Shown piece by piece: positions 45,678 to 57,751 of a stretch of DNA of 64,000 nucleotides (positions are counted from its first letter, which is position 1; each line of letters begins with the position of its first letter). The notes beneath the pieces were generated by a model, which was given only the letters and a program-made list of their open reading frames with translations, was not told the DNA's origin and did not search any database. Source of the DNA: Mycobacterium sp. 852002-10029_SCH5224772 (lineage in GTDB: Bacteria; Actinomycetota; Actinomycetes; Mycobacteriales; Mycobacteriaceae); NCBI RefSeq assembly GCF_001667315.1, contig NZ_LZHT01000103.1, positions 1-64,000 on the forward strand. Direction: 5' to 3'. Both the position numbers and the translations under genes were made by a program.

Positions 45678-47846
45678 TCAGACGCCCGCGTTCACCCGGG
45701 CCGCGGCGGATTCCGGCATGGGTTCATAGCGGGCGAACGACCGCGTGAACGATGCGGCGCCGTGCGCCAGTGACCGCAGGTCGATGGCGTAGCGGGTCAG
45801 CTCCACCTGGGGCACTTCGGCCTTGACGACGGTGCGTTCGTTGCCCGCCGTGTCGGACCCGAGGACGCGGCCGCGCCGGCTGGAGAGGTCGCCCATCACC
45901 GCACCGACGAAATTGTCGGGCACCATGACCGAGATCTGGTCGATGGGCTCGAGCAGCGCCACCTTCGTTGCGGCCGCGGCCTCCCGCAGCGCCAGCGAGC
46001 CGGCCATCTGGAATGCGAAGTCCGACGAGTCGACGCTGTGCGCTTTGCCGTCGAGCAGGGTGACGCGGATGTCGACCACCGGGTAGCCCGCGTGCACCCC
46101 CCTCTCCATCTGGGCGCGCACGCCCTTCTCCACGCTCTGAATGAATTGGCGCGGCACCGCCCCGCCGACCACCTTGTCGACGAACTCGAATCCCTTGCCT
46201 TCCGGCAGCGGCTCCACCTCGACGTCGCACACCGCGTACTGACCGTGCCCGCCGGACTGCTTGACGTGACGGCCATGGCCTTTCGCCTTGCCGCCGAAGG
46301 TTTCTCGCAGCGGGACGCGGAGCTCCACGGTGTCCACGGTGACGCCGTACCGATTGGCCAACGCATCGAGAACCACGCCGGCGTGGGACTCACCCATGCA
46401 CCACAGCACGATCTGGTGGGTTTCGGAGTTCTGCTCGATCCGCAGCGTCGGGTCCTCGGCGGCCAACCGGCCCAGCCCCACCGACAACTTGTCCTCGTCG
46501 GTCTTGGCGTGGGCGGCAATCGCGACCGGCAGCAGCGGCTCGGGCATGGTCCAGGGCTTCAGGACCAGCGGCTCCGACTTGTCCGAGAGGGTGTCGCCCG
46601 TCTCGGCGCGGCTCAACTTGCCGATCGCGCAGATGTCGCCCGCCACCACGGCCGTGGCCGGGCGCTGCTGCTTGCCCAGCGGGAAGGACAGCGCCCCGAC
46701 GCGCTCGTCCTCGTCGTGATCGGGGTGCGCATGGCCATTGCCTCGATCCCCTTCGGGGCCGCCGAAGAACGACGCAAAATGGCCCGACACATGAATCGTC
46801 GTGTCGGGCCTGATGGTCCCGGAGAACACCCGGACCAGGCTGACCCTGCCCACGTACGGGTCCGACGTCGTCTTCACCACCTCGGCGAGCAATGGCGCAT
46901 CGGCGGCACACGTCAGGCTGGCGTGCGGAGCGCCGAGTTGCGTAAAGACCTCCGGCAGTGGGTGTTCCATCGGCGACGGGAACCCGCGGGTGGCGACCTC
47001 CAGCAATTCCAGGGTGCCCACTCCGGTGGTGCTGCAGACCGGGATCACCGGGAAGAACGAACCCCGGGCGACGGCCCGCTCCAGGTCGGCGATGAGGACG
47101 GATTCGTCAATGGACTCACCGCCCAGATAACGCTCCATCAGCGACTCGTCCTCGGACTCCTCGATGATCCCTTCGATCAGCGCGCCGCGCGCTTCCTCGA
47201 TCTGCTCGGCGTCCGACGGGTCCGGTGGCTGCACGGTTCGCTTGCCGTCGGCGTATTCGTAGCGCGCCTGCGACAGCAGACCGGTCAGCCCGTGACAGGC
47301 GGGCAGACCGCTCGGCAGGTAAAGCGGTAAGACCTTGTCGCCGAACGCATTCTGGGCCGCGGCCAGCGCCTCCTGATAGTTCGCGCGGGTGTGGTCGAGC
47401 TTGGTGATCACCACCGCGCGGGGCATGCCGACCTGGTCGCATTCCTGCCACAGCGATTTGGTGGGCTCGTCGACGCCTTCGTTGGCCGCGATCACGAACA
47501 GCGCGCAATCGGCGGCCCGCAACCCGGCCCGCAACTCCCCGACGAAGTCGGCGTAGCCGGGTGTGTCGACCAGGTTGACCTTGATGCCGTCGTGCGACAG
47601 GGATGCGACGGCGACGCCCACCGACCGTTGCTGCCGAATCTCGGCTTCGTCGTAGTCGCAGACCGTGTTGCCGTCGGTCACCGAGCCGCTTCGGGTCAAG
47701 ACGCCGGAGGCGACCAACAGGGCTTCCACGAGTGTGGTTTTGCCGCCCCCCGACGGTCCCACCAGGACCACGTTGCGAATCTGGTCCGGCCCGTTGGCCG
47801 TAGGAGCGTTTCCCGCGCCTTGGGAAGTATTTGTCTTGTCCGCCAT
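45678..47846 (-). CDS. fusA2: elongation factor G-like protein FusA2
   Basis: 722 residues from ATG 47846, with GGAGGAAAG upstream. The GTPase domain has GPSGGGKTTLVEALL (P-loop), RSVGVAVASLSHDG where switch I would be, VDTPGYADFVGEL and ITKLDH. EF-G domains II-V follow, with ERGVHAGYPVVDIRVTLLDG and VSLRSLAHGAASFTRSF-like end. The NKxD guanine motif is TKLD, and the signature RGITI of true EF-G is missing, as in FusA2 (Rv0120c). It is a translation-factor paralogue of unknown specific role, perhaps in ribosome recycling or stress. Confidence 0.95.
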   Translation of the reverse strand: MADKTNTSQGAGNAPTANGPDQIRNVVLVGPSGGGKTTLVEALLVASGVLTRSGSVTDGNTVCDYDEAEIRQQRSVGVAVASLSHDGIKVNLVDTPGYADFVGELRAGLRAADCALFVIAANEGVDEPTKSLWQECDQVGMPRAVVITKLDHTRANYQEALAAAQNAFGDKVLPLYLPSGLPACHGLTGLLSQARYEYADGKRTVQPPDPSDAEQIEEARGALIEGIIEESEDESLMERYLGGESIDESVLIADLERAVARGSFFPVIPVCSTTGVGTLELLEVATRGFPSPMEHPLPEVFTQLGAPHASLTCAADAPLLAEVVKTTSDPYVGRVSLVRVFSGTIRPDTTIHVSGHFASFFGGPEGDRGNGHAHPDHDEDERVGALSFPLGKQQRPATAVVAGDICAIGKLSRAETGDTLSDKSEPLVLKPWTMPEPLLPVAIAAHAKTDEDKLSVGLGRLAAEDPTLRIEQNSETHQIVLWCMGESHAGVVLDALANRYGVTVDTVELRVPLRETFGGKAKGHGRHVKQSGGHGQYAVCDVEVEPLPEGKGFEFVDKVVGGAVPRQFIQSVEKGVRAQMERGVHAGYPVVDIRVTLLDGKAHSVDSSDFAFQMAGSLALREAAAATKVALLEPIDQISVMVPDNFVGAVMGDLSSRRGRVLGSDTAGNERTVVKAEVPQVELTRYAIDLRSLAHGAASFTRSFARYEPMPESAAARVNAGV

Positions 47847-48000
47847 GACTTTCCTCCAGGTTGCCCGGACCGCGCCCTCGCTGACCTAGCTAGCACCTAT
47901 CTAGCTACCATTCACCCAACTTCCGTCGACCACAAGACCGTCGTGCCAGATCGAAAGCCCGGTCGATCCGGGCGTGCGCCCACCGGCGCTGCGCGGCGAT

Positions 48001-48426
48001 TCAGTGGTGCCAGCTGGACCAGTGGTGCACGGCGACGGCGATCACCGGACCGTCCAGCGAAACCGATTGATACTGAGAATATTTCGCGCGTAGCAGCCGA
48101 TACCCGAACTCCATGGCGGGGCTGTGGTCGTGGATGGTGGCGACGCCGTCGACCCGCACCCACCACAATCGCGTCCAATCGTCGGCGTAGTGGTCCACGA
48201 GCAGGCTCACCCGGGGGTTGGCGTCGATGTTGGCCAGCCGGCGCAATCGCCGCGTCGTTTTCGGCTTCGCGTCGACGGCCGTGTACACCACGTCTGGGCC
48301 ACCGCCCGGGTCGGTGGCGACCGCGAAGACCACCGGCACCAGGTGCGGTCGCCCGCCCGGCGTGATCGTGGCCAGCCGGGCTACCGGGGACTCGGCGAAC
48401 CTGGCCTTGGCGTCGAATTCGCCCAC
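48001..48426 (-). CDS. F420-dependent PPOX-class oxidoreductase (Rv0121c-like)
   Basis: 141 residues from GTG 48426. A split-barrel flavin/F420-binding fold: [47 protein letters not shown] and [20 protein letters not shown], which is typical of the Rv0121c group. Such proteins bind F420 or FMN and reduce small substrates. It ends 154 bp before the fusA2 start on the same strand, so it is probably expressed apart, and is divergent from pepA with 139 bp between. Confidence 0.9.
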   Translation of the reverse strand: MGEFDAKARFAESPVARLATITPGGRPHLVPVVFAVATDPGGGPDVVYTAVDAKPKTTRRLRRLANIDANPRVSLLVDHYADDWTRLWWVRVDGVATIHDHSPAMEFGYRLLRAKYSQYQSVSLDGPVIAVAVHHWSSWHH

Positions 48427-48565
48427 CGCGCCAAGCCTAGGCCGATCAGACCTGTCACATGCCTGGCATAGCTACCTGCATTACGGTTATATACACAAAA
48501 TTGTGCCGCCCAGAGCCTGAGGCCGGGACAGTTTGTTGTTTACCGCGAAGCAGGAGGGTGACGGG

Positions 48566-49615
48566 ATGAGCAAATCGCACCACCGCTCGATCTGGTGGTC
48601 ATGGGTGGTCAGCGTGCCGGCGGTGGTCGCACTCGGCCTCGGCGTGAACGCCGGTGTCGCTGTTGCGCCTGCGACCGCGTCACCGCCCGCCCTGCCGCTG
48701 GACCCATCGGCGATGGTCGGTCAGGTGGGGCCGCAGGTGGTCAACATCGACACCAAGTTCGGCTACAACAACGCGGTAGGCGCCGGCACGGGCATCGTGA
48801 TCGATCCGAACGGTGTCGTGCTGACCAACAACCACGTGATCTCGGGTGCGACCGACATCAGCGCGTTCGACGTCGGCAACGGGCAGACCTACGCGGTGGA
48901 CGTGGTCGGCTACGACCGGACGCAAGACATCGCGGTGCTGCAGCTTCGTGGCGCGGCCGGGCTTCCCACCGCCGCGATCGGCGGTGAGGCCACGGTGGGT
49001 GAGTCGATCGTCGCGCTCGGTAACGCCGGCGGTCAGGGCGGGACACCCAGCGCGGTCACCGGCAAGGTGGTCGCGCTCAACCAGAGCGTGTCGGCGACCG
49101 ACACCCTGACCGGTGCGCAGGAGAACCTGGGCGGCCTTATTCAGGCCGACGCCGCGATCAGGCCGGGCGACTCCGGGGGGCCCATGGTGAACAACGCCGG
49201 GCAGGTGATCGGCGTCAACACCGCCGCGACCGACAGCTACAAGATGTCGGGCGGGCAGGGCTTCGCCATTCCCATCGGCCGCGCGATGGGCGTCGCCGGC
49301 CAGATCAGGTCCGGCGCCGGCTCCAACACCGTGCACATCGGCCCCACCGCATTCCTCGGCGTGGGCGTGATGGACAACAACGGCAACGGCGCGCGGGTGC
49401 AGCGCGTGGTCAACGGCGGTCCCGCCGATGCCGCCGATATCGCCACGGGTGATGTCATCACCGGCGTCGACAACGTCGCGATCACCGGGGCGACGTCCAT
49501 GACCGAGGTGCTCGTCCCGCACCACCCCGGGGACAGGATCGCGGTGCATTACCGCACCAATGACGGCGTCGAGCACACGGCGAACGTGACGCTGGCGGAG
49601 GGGCCGCCGGCCTGA
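48566..49615 (+). CDS. pepA: secreted serine protease PepA (Mtb32A-like)
   Basis: 349 residues; ATG 48566 has AGGAGG 8 nt upstream (earlier in-frame codons are not needed). Signal peptide: [19 protein letters not shown] then a hydrophobic core ending TASPP. The trypsin-like domain has [11 protein letters not shown] (His), [11 protein letters not shown] (Asp) and [11 protein letters not shown] (Ser). A C-terminal PDZ domain runs from about residue 265 ([16 protein letters not shown]). An exported HtrA-like protease, known antigen in M. tuberculosis (Rv0125). It stands alone, 121 bp before treS. Confidence 0.95.
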   Translation: MSKSHHRSIWWSWVVSVPAVVALGLGVNAGVAVAPATASPPALPLDPSAMVGQVGPQVVNIDTKFGYNNAVGAGTGIVIDPNGVVLTNNHVISGATDISAFDVGNGQTYAVDVVGYDRTQDIAVLQLRGAAGLPTAAIGGEATVGESIVALGNAGGQGGTPSAVTGKVVALNQSVSATDTLTGAQENLGGLIQADAAIRPGDSGGPMVNNAGQVIGVNTAATDSYKMSGGQGFAIPIGRAMGVAGQIRSGAGSNTVHIGPTAFLGVGVMDNNGNGARVQRVVNGGPADAADIATGDVITGVDNVAITGATSMTEVLVPHHPGDRIAVHYRTNDGVEHTANVTLAEGPPA

Positions 49616-49736
49616 CCCGCCCGGCGACGACGTCCACCCGGTGGCCAATTCGTTTGCCACCGGGCGTGATTCGTCATCGACGTATGGGCGTGATTCCGAA
49701 TGTCGCGCCTCGGGTACCCGTGGCATCGTGGATTTG

Positions 49737-51518
<1,782 letters not shown>

Positions 51519-51570
51519 CCACTCGCGCCGGCCACGATCCGACGCCAACTGAGTTAGAGGAGTGGCGCAA

Positions 51571-52926
51571 ATGACCGCGACCCAACCGGGCAAGCTGCCC
51601 TGGTCTGAGTGGCTTCCGCAGCAACGCTGGTATGCCGGGCGCAACCGCGAGTTGTCCGCCGCTGAACCGAGCGTCGTCGTCGGATTGCGGGACGACCTCG
51701 ACCTGGTCCTCGTCGACACGGACTACGCCGACGGGTCCCGGCACCGCTACCAGGTGATCGTGCGCTGGGATTCCGCCCCGGTCTCCGAGTACAGCAACGT
51801 CGCCACCATCGGCGCGGCCGACGACCGGACCGGCTTCGACGCGATGTATGACGCCGATGCGCCGCAGTTCCTGCTGTCGTTGATCGACTCGTCGGCCGTG
51901 CGGGAAGCGTCCGGCGTGGAGGTGCGATTCGCCAAAGAGCCCGACGTCGCGCTGCCGCTGGAGGCGATGTCGCACGTGTCCGACGCCGAGCAGTCCAACA
52001 CCAGCGTCATCTTCGACCGAGACGCGATCTTCAAGCTGTTCCGCCGCGTCAGCAGCGGCATCAACCCCGACATCGAGCTGAACCGCGTGTTGGGCCGCGC
52101 GGGCAACCCGCACGTCGCCCGGCTGCTGGGCACCTACCAGATGACGGGTCCGGGCGGCTCCGCCGATGAGGTGTGGCCGCTGGGCATGGTGACCGAGTTC
52201 GCCGCCAACGCCGCGGAAGGCTGGGCGATGGCCACCGCCAGCGTGCGTGACCTGTTCGCCGAAGGCGATCTGTATGCGTACGAGGTCGGCGGCGACTTCG
52301 CGGGGGAGTCCTTCCGCCTCGGTGAGGCCGTGGCCTCCGTGCACGCCACCCTGGCCGAGACCCTGGGCACCTCCCAAGCGGTCTTCCCGGTGGACAGCGT
52401 GCTGGCGCGGCTGTCGTCGACCGTGGCACTGGTTCCCGAGCTCAGGGAGTGCGCGGCAACCATCGAAGAGCGATTCGGCAAGCTGGTCGCCGAGACGATC
52501 ACCGTGCAGCGTGTCCATGGTGATCTGCACCTGGGGCAGGTGCTGCGCACGCCGGAGAGCTGGTTGCTCATCGATTTCGAAGGCGAACCCGGGCAGCCAC
52601 TCGAGGAACGCCGCGCGCCCGATTCGCCGCTGCGGGACGTGGCCGGCGTTCTGCGGTCCTTCGACTACGCCGCGTACGGGCCACTGGTGGACCAGGCCGA
52701 TGACAAGCAGTTGGCGGCCCGGGCCCGCGAGTGGGTCGAACGCAATCGCACCGCATTCTGCGACGGCTACGCCGCCGCCTCCGGGATCGACCCACGCGAT
52801 TCGGCGCAGCTGCTGGCCGCCTACGAACTCGACAAGGCCGTCTACGAAGCCGGTTACGAGGCGCGGCACCGGCCCGGCTGGCTGCCGATCCCGTTGCGCT
52901 CCATCGCACGTCTGACCGCCGTCTAG
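51571..52926 (+). CDS. mak: maltokinase
   Basis: 451 residues; ATG 51571 has AGAGGAG 8 nt upstream. The N-terminal cap has [20 protein letters not shown]; the kinase part has [18 protein letters not shown], catalytic [11 protein letters not shown] and metal-binding [17 protein letters not shown], all as in Mak (Rv0127/Pep2). It phosphorylates maltose with ATP to maltose 1-phosphate. It is the second gene of the treS operon. Confidence 0.96.
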   Translation: MTATQPGKLPWSEWLPQQRWYAGRNRELSAAEPSVVVGLRDDLDLVLVDTDYADGSRHRYQVIVRWDSAPVSEYSNVATIGAADDRTGFDAMYDADAPQFLLSLIDSSAVREASGVEVRFAKEPDVALPLEAMSHVSDAEQSNTSVIFDRDAIFKLFRRVSSGINPDIELNRVLGRAGNPHVARLLGTYQMTGPGGSADEVWPLGMVTEFAANAAEGWAMATASVRDLFAEGDLYAYEVGGDFAGESFRLGEAVASVHATLAETLGTSQAVFPVDSVLARLSSTVALVPELRECAATIEERFGKLVAETITVQRVHGDLHLGQVLRTPESWLLIDFEGEPGQPLEERRAPDSPLRDVAGVLRSFDYAAYGPLVDQADDKQLAARAREWVERNRTAFCDGYAAASGIDPRDSAQLLAAYELDKAVYEAGYEARHRPGWLPIPLRSIARLTAV

Positions 52927-52932
52927 CCTCGT

Positions 52933-52948
52933 GCGCTGCGCGCAGCGC
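52933..52948. repeat. 16-bp perfect palindrome after mak
   Basis: GCGCTGCGCGCAGCGC equals its own complement and begins 6 bp after the mak stop, in the 44 bp before the next gene. It could act as a short transcription pause or terminator, or as a protein site. Confidence 0.4.
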
Positions 52949-52970
52949 TGCCGTCTGGAAGCATGTGCGT

Positions 52971-53675
52971 GTGCCGAACGAGATCAACAACAGTGAGTCG
53001 CGGTTGTCGTGGGTGCTGGCGGTGGTGGCGGGGATCTTGGGAGCGACCGCCTTCACCCATTCCGCCGGCTACTTCGTGACCTTCATGACCGGGAACGCCC
53101 AGCGGGCGATGCTCGGGTATTTCCGCGGCGACGTGTTGCTCTCCGTGACGGCGGGTGTGTTGATCGTGTGCTTCGTCTCCGGGGTGGTGATCGCCTCGGT
53201 CTGCCGGCGGCATTTCTGGGTGGCGCACCCGCATGGGCCGACGGTGCTGACGACGTTCAGTCTGGCGGCGGCCACCATGGTGGACGTCATCGACGAGGGC
53301 TGGGAAGAGAATCTGCTCGATTTCGCGCCGATCATGTTGTTGACCTTCGGCATTGGAGCCCTGAACACGTCCTTCGTCAAGGACGGCGAGGTGTCGGTCT
53401 CGCTCAGTTATGTGACCGGGACGCTGGTCAAGATGGGCCAGGGCATCGAACGCCACATCGCCGGGGGGACGGCGGGGGACTGGCTGGGCTATTTTCTGCT
53501 GTTCGCCAGCTTCGTGCTGGGCGCAACCGTGGGCGGCTTCATCAGCCAGTTCGTCAACGGGACATGGATGCTGGTGATGGCCACGGTGGTGTGCGCCTTC
53601 ACCACCGGTTACACGTACTTCCACTCCGACCGGCGCGCCCTGCTCGGCGCGGGTGAAAAAGAGCATCGGCAGTAG
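52971..53675 (+). CDS. DUF1275/YoaK-family membrane protein (Rv0128-like position)
   Basis: 234 residues from GTG 52971 (a GTG two codons earlier is possible). Six or so hydrophobic helices: WVLAVVAGILGATAFTH, YFVTFMTGNAQRAML, LLSVTAGVLIVCFVSGVVIA, FAPIMLLTFGIGALNTSFV, WLGYFLLFASFVLGATVGG and WMLVMATVVCAFTTGY. The TGN motif and the middle SYVTGTLVKMGQGIERH are typical of the YoaK/DUF1275 family, predicted transporters of unknown substrate. It lies at the place of Rv0128. Its end forms half of a strong hairpin. Confidence 0.88.
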   Translation: MPNEINNSESRLSWVLAVVAGILGATAFTHSAGYFVTFMTGNAQRAMLGYFRGDVLLSVTAGVLIVCFVSGVVIASVCRRHFWVAHPHGPTVLTTFSLAAATMVDVIDEGWEENLLDFAPIMLLTFGIGALNTSFVKDGEVSVSLSYVTGTLVKMGQGIERHIAGGTAGDWLGYFLLFASFVLGATVGGFISQFVNGTWMLVMATVVCAFTTGYTYFHSDRRALLGAGEKEHRQ

Positions 53676-53703
53676 CGCTGACCGGTGCGCTACTGCCGAT
53701 GCT
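53662..53703. terminator. perfect 17-bp hairpin between convergent genes
   Basis: AGCATCGGCAGTAGCGC pairs fully with GCGCTACTGCCGATGCT around an 8-nt loop. The left arm covers the stop of the YoaK-family gene; the right end is 30 bp before the fbpC stop. It can serve as a terminator in both directions; no U-run is present. Confidence 0.75.
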
Positions 53704-53732
53704 GGTTCGTCGGGTCATCGGGTCGTCGGGTT

Positions 53733-54770
<1,038 letters not shown>

Positions 54771-54966
54771 CTACCCATCCCAACTTTCATCTGCCGCACC
54801 ATGCGGTGGAATCTGTTCTCGGGGAGTCAAACACAGGGCGAGTGCCGAAATCGGTTGTCGCGGCCGCAGCGACAGATCGCGGTTGGCTAACGATTGAGAG
54901 TCGGCCAGAAATCATCACATTCGGGTCACGATCGGCTTTCGGAACCGTGCCGGCATCTTGCGATGC

Positions 54967-54984
54967 GATAGCGCGTCCGCTATC
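54967..54984. promoter_or_regulatory. inverted repeat between fbpC and the ABC operon
   Basis: GATAGCG-CGTC-CGCTATC, perfect 7-bp arms. It lies 63 bp beyond the permease stop and about 200 bp before the fbpC start. It may terminate the ABC operon or be an operator for fbpC; nothing else in the 282-bp gap is recognised. Confidence 0.4.
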
Positions 54985-55046
54985 ACCGGCGGGGCTTGGT
55001 GTCCCGACTCAGAAATGCGAAACCAGTCGAATAACGACTCACGACA

Positions 55047-55865
55047 CTAGGCGACCAGGCGACGCAAAAGCGTTGACGCTGCGGCGATTCCGAGCACCGC
55101 CGCCACTACCAACACCACGACGCCGACTGGGTTGAAGGCGGTGCCGATCAGCAGCGCCCGCAGCGCGTCGACCTCGTAACTGAGGGGATTGACCTTGCTC
55201 AGCACCCGCAACCAGGCCGGCATCACGTCAACCGGGTACAGCGCGTTGGAGGCGAAGAACAAGGGCATCGTGATCGCCTGTCCGATGCCCATCAGACGAT
55301 CGCGGTTGCGCACCAGGCCGGCCAACGTCATCGACAGGCAGGCGAAGAACGCGGCACCGAGCATGACGACGCCCATCGCTGCCACGATCCGCAGGGGATT
55401 GATCGTCAGGCCGACACGCATCAGGTACGCCAGCGCCATCACGCCGACAACCTGGGCCACCGAACGCACGCCGGCCGCAAATGCCTTGCCGGTGATCAGC
55501 GCCGACGCCGGCGCCGGCGTCACCATGAGTTTGGCGAGCACTCCGGCGTCCCGATCCCAAATGATCTGTATCCCATAGAAGATGGAGATGAACAGCGCCG
55601 ACTGGGCGATGATCCCGGGCGCCAGAAAGGCCAGATACGACACCGATCCGGTTGCGATGACGTGTAAGTGGCTGAACGTGGTGCCGAAGATCAGCAGCCA
55701 CAGCGCCGGCTGCACCATCCGGGTGACGAGTTCGGTCCGGTCATGTCGCAGCTTCTGCAGTTCGACGATCGCGAATGCCCCGATGCGACTGGACAGCGCG
55801 CCAACGCGCTGCCATCCCCGCGGCGCGCGGACCAACGTTGCCGCCACTGCGTTATCAACCGACAC
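55047..55865 (-). CDS. ABC-2 type transporter permease (DrrB-like)
   Basis: 272 residues from GTG 55865. Six hydrophobic segments follow an N-terminal cytoplasmic helix: MVQPALWLLIFGTTFS, AFLAPGIIAQSALFISIFYG, SVAQVVGVMALAYLM, VVMLGAAFFACLSMTLAGL, ITMPLFFASNALYPVDVMP and VVVLVVAAVLGIAAAS. The WDRDAGVLAKLMVTPAP loop is typical of DrrB/NodJ-like drug and polyketide exporters. Its start overlaps the ATPase gene by 11 bp. Exported substrate unknown. Confidence 0.9.
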   Translation of the reverse strand: MSVDNAVAATLVRAPRGWQRVGALSSRIGAFAIVELQKLRHDRTELVTRMVQPALWLLIFGTTFSHLHVIATGSVSYLAFLAPGIIAQSALFISIFYGIQIIWDRDAGVLAKLMVTPAPASALITGKAFAAGVRSVAQVVGVMALAYLMRVGLTINPLRIVAAMGVVMLGAAFFACLSMTLAGLVRNRDRLMGIGQAITMPLFFASNALYPVDVMPAWLRVLSKVNPLSYEVDALRALLIGTAFNPVGVVVLVVAAVLGIAAASTLLRRLVA

Positions 55866-56694
55866 GGCGCGCCACCCTTCTGCTGGAACGGATTTCGCGG
55901 AGGGACCCGGATTCGTCCGGCGACGCCGCCGCGTCGTCCAAACCCGTTGCCGCGTAATGGCGGAATACATCCTCGAGCGTGGCGCCCGGCGACCCCGTGG
56001 ATAGCTGGGCCTTCAACGCCCCGGGTGCGCCGACGGCCCGCAAGGCGCCGTGATGCATCAGCGCCACCCGGTCGCAGAGCGCGTCGGCTTCCTCCATGTA
56101 GTGGGTGGTCAGCAGCACGGTCATGCCGAACCGGGCCTGCATCTTTCGCACCTGCGACCAGACGCCGTCGCGCGCGATGGGATCCAGCCCCACGGTCGGT
56201 TCGTCCAGGACCAGCAGTGATGGGCGGTTGACCAGTGCCTGCGCCACCTCGAGACGGCGGACCATGCCGCCGGAGTAGGTCGATGCCATCCGGTCGGCCA
56301 CGTCCGACAGGTCCATGGCGGCCAGCGCCCCATCGACGCGATCGGAGCGCTCAGCGCGCGGCACACCGTACAACCGTGCGAACCACTCCACGTTCTGCCG
56401 GCCTGTCAAGGCGGGCTCGATCGAAAGCTGTTGCGGCACATAGCCGATGTTGCTTCTGATATCGGTGGTTTGGCGGCGCGCGTCCATGCCGAAAACGTGC
56501 AGGTCGCCCTGTTGCACCGGGGCCAACGTGGTCAGCATCCGGACCATGGTCGTCTTCCCGGCGCCATTGGGCCCCAACAGCCCCATGGTTTCGCCGGGCC
56601 GAACACGCAATGTCACGTCATCGACGGCGGTGAACTGGCCGTAGCGGTAGGTCAGGTGCTTTGCGTCGATGGCCATCGGCAGCGATCCGCTCAT
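55855..56694 (-). CDS. ABC transporter ATP-binding protein (DrrA-like)
   Basis: 279 residues with Walker A LLGPNGAGKTTMVRML, Q-loop YVPQQLSIEP, signature STYSGGMVRRLEVAQAL, Walker B LLVLDEPTVGLDP and H-loop LLTTHYMEEADALCDRVALM, plus the DrrA-type tail TLEDVFRHYAATG. It powers the permease downstream. It overlaps the MarR gene upstream by 4 bp (ATGA), so regulator, ATPase and permease form one operon. Confidence 0.95.
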   Translation of the reverse strand: MSGSLPMAIDAKHLTYRYGQFTAVDDVTLRVRPGETMGLLGPNGAGKTTMVRMLTTLAPVQQGDLHVFGMDARRQTTDIRSNIGYVPQQLSIEPALTGRQNVEWFARLYGVPRAERSDRVDGALAAMDLSDVADRMASTYSGGMVRRLEVAQALVNRPSLLVLDEPTVGLDPIARDGVWSQVRKMQARFGMTVLLTTHYMEEADALCDRVALMHHGALRAVGAPGALKAQLSTGSPGATLEDVFRHYAATGLDDAAASPDESGSLREIRSSRRVARRVG

Positions 56695-57152
56695 GATCGC
56701 CGCTCCTGGAGCATTCGGGTCATCGTATCGAGGACCTCCAATCCCTTTGTCAAGGACTCGATTTCGTCGGTGTCAAGTTCGTCGAGTACCTCGGACAACA
56801 ATGCGCGCCGCGCGGCGCGGGACGCGTCGAGGATCTGCTGGGCGGGCTCGGCGAGCTGGAGCCGGCACACCCGGCGGTCCGTGTCGCCGGCGGTGCGGCG
56901 CAGCAGTCCGTGGGACACCAGCTTGGTGACCAGGGTCGAGGCGGTGTTGGGGACCAACCCGAGCTCGGCGGCGGCGGCGCCGACCGAAATCCCCGGACGT
57001 CGTCCGACCAGCCACAGCAGCTCGGACTGCGATTCGGAGAGGCGCGACGAATCGAACGCGCGCCCTGCCGACCTGCGTAGTTCCCGCCGGAACCGGCCGA
57101 CCACGCCGAACAGGTCGGCCGCGACATCGGTGCGTGATTTCACTTCCGCCAT
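56691..57152 (-). CDS. MarR-family transcriptional regulator
   Basis: 153 residues. The winged HTH has LSESQSELLWLVGRRPG, ISVGAAAAELGLVPNTASTL and KLVSHGLLRRTAGDTDRRVCR, the standard MarR layout, with a dimerising C-terminal helix. First gene of the operon with an ABC exporter; it should repress its own promoter until a drug-like or lipid ligand binds. An imperfect palindrome directly before its start is a likely operator. Confidence 0.93.
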   Translation of the reverse strand: MAEVKSRTDVAADLFGVVGRFRRELRRSAGRAFDSSRLSESQSELLWLVGRRPGISVGAAAAELGLVPNTASTLVTKLVSHGLLRRTAGDTDRRVCRLQLAEPAQQILDASRAARRALLSEVLDELDTDEIESLTKGLEVLDTMTRMLQERRS

Positions 57153-57153
57153 A

Positions 57154-57174
57154 ATACCTCTGTAGCCGAGCTAT
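57154..57174. promoter_or_regulatory. candidate MarR operator
   Basis: The 21-bp sequence ATACCTCTGTAGCCGAGCTAT is an imperfect palindrome: outer ATA/TAT and inner CTC/GAG match symmetrically, with a non-symmetric centre. It begins 2 bp upstream of the MarR start codon, where bound repressor would block transcription of the ABC operon. Confidence 0.4.
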
Positions 57175-57209
57175 TTATGCGGGCAAGCTCTGCGCACGGT
57201 ATGTACCCG

Positions 57210-57707
57210 CTACTTGGGGAGGCGATGCAGGACGACGCCGGTCACGGCGCCGTCGTAGACGTCAGCGGTGATATATGTGCAGAACGGTTGGCGGCGCCGA
57301 TCCGTCGGCGAACCCGGATTGAGCAGGCGCAGCCCGGTCTCGGTGGTGCTGTCCCAGGGGATGTGGCTATGCCCGAACACCACCACCTGGCTGTCGGGAT
57401 ACAGCCGCGACATGCGTGCCTCGCGCCCGGCCGCTGCACCCGTCTCGTGGACGACGGTGAACCGCACACCCGCCAGGGTGACGTCGGCCCGCTCGGGCAG
57501 CCGGGCCCGCAATGCCGGGCCGTCGTTGTTTCCCCAGCACGCCACCAGCCTGGCCGCCCTGCTTTCCAGGCGGTCGAGGAACTCCGGCGCTATCCAGTCA
57601 CCGGCGTGTATGACGACGTCGGCCCCGGCCACCTCATCCCACACCGCCGCGGGCAGGTCGCGGGCGCGTCGCGGGATGTGGGTATCGGCAATCAGCAGCA
57701 ACTTCAC
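57210..57707 (-). CDS. metallophosphoesterase (YfcE-like)
   Basis: 165 residues from GTG 57707. The dimetal phosphoesterase motifs are LLLIADTHIPRRARD (D-x-H), VIHAGDWIAPEF (GD), ACWGNNDGPAL (GNND), FTVVHETG (H, usually GH) and VVFGHSHIPW (GHSH). It would hydrolyse a phosphodiester or phosphomonoester. The ATG at 57755 overlapping the MmpL stop (ATGA) is another possible start and would couple it to mmpL; the conserved fold begins only at 57707. The role next to MmpL is unknown. Confidence 0.85.
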   Translation of the reverse strand: MKLLLIADTHIPRRARDLPAAVWDEVAGADVVIHAGDWIAPEFLDRLESRAARLVACWGNNDGPALRARLPERADVTLAGVRFTVVHETGAAAGREARMSRLYPDSQVVVFGHSHIPWDSTTETGLRLLNPGSPTDRRRQPFCTYITADVYDGAVTGVVLHRLPK

Positions 57708-57751
57708 GGAACCATCGTGCGCCACGCGGGGTCGGTGGCGGGCCGAGGCGT

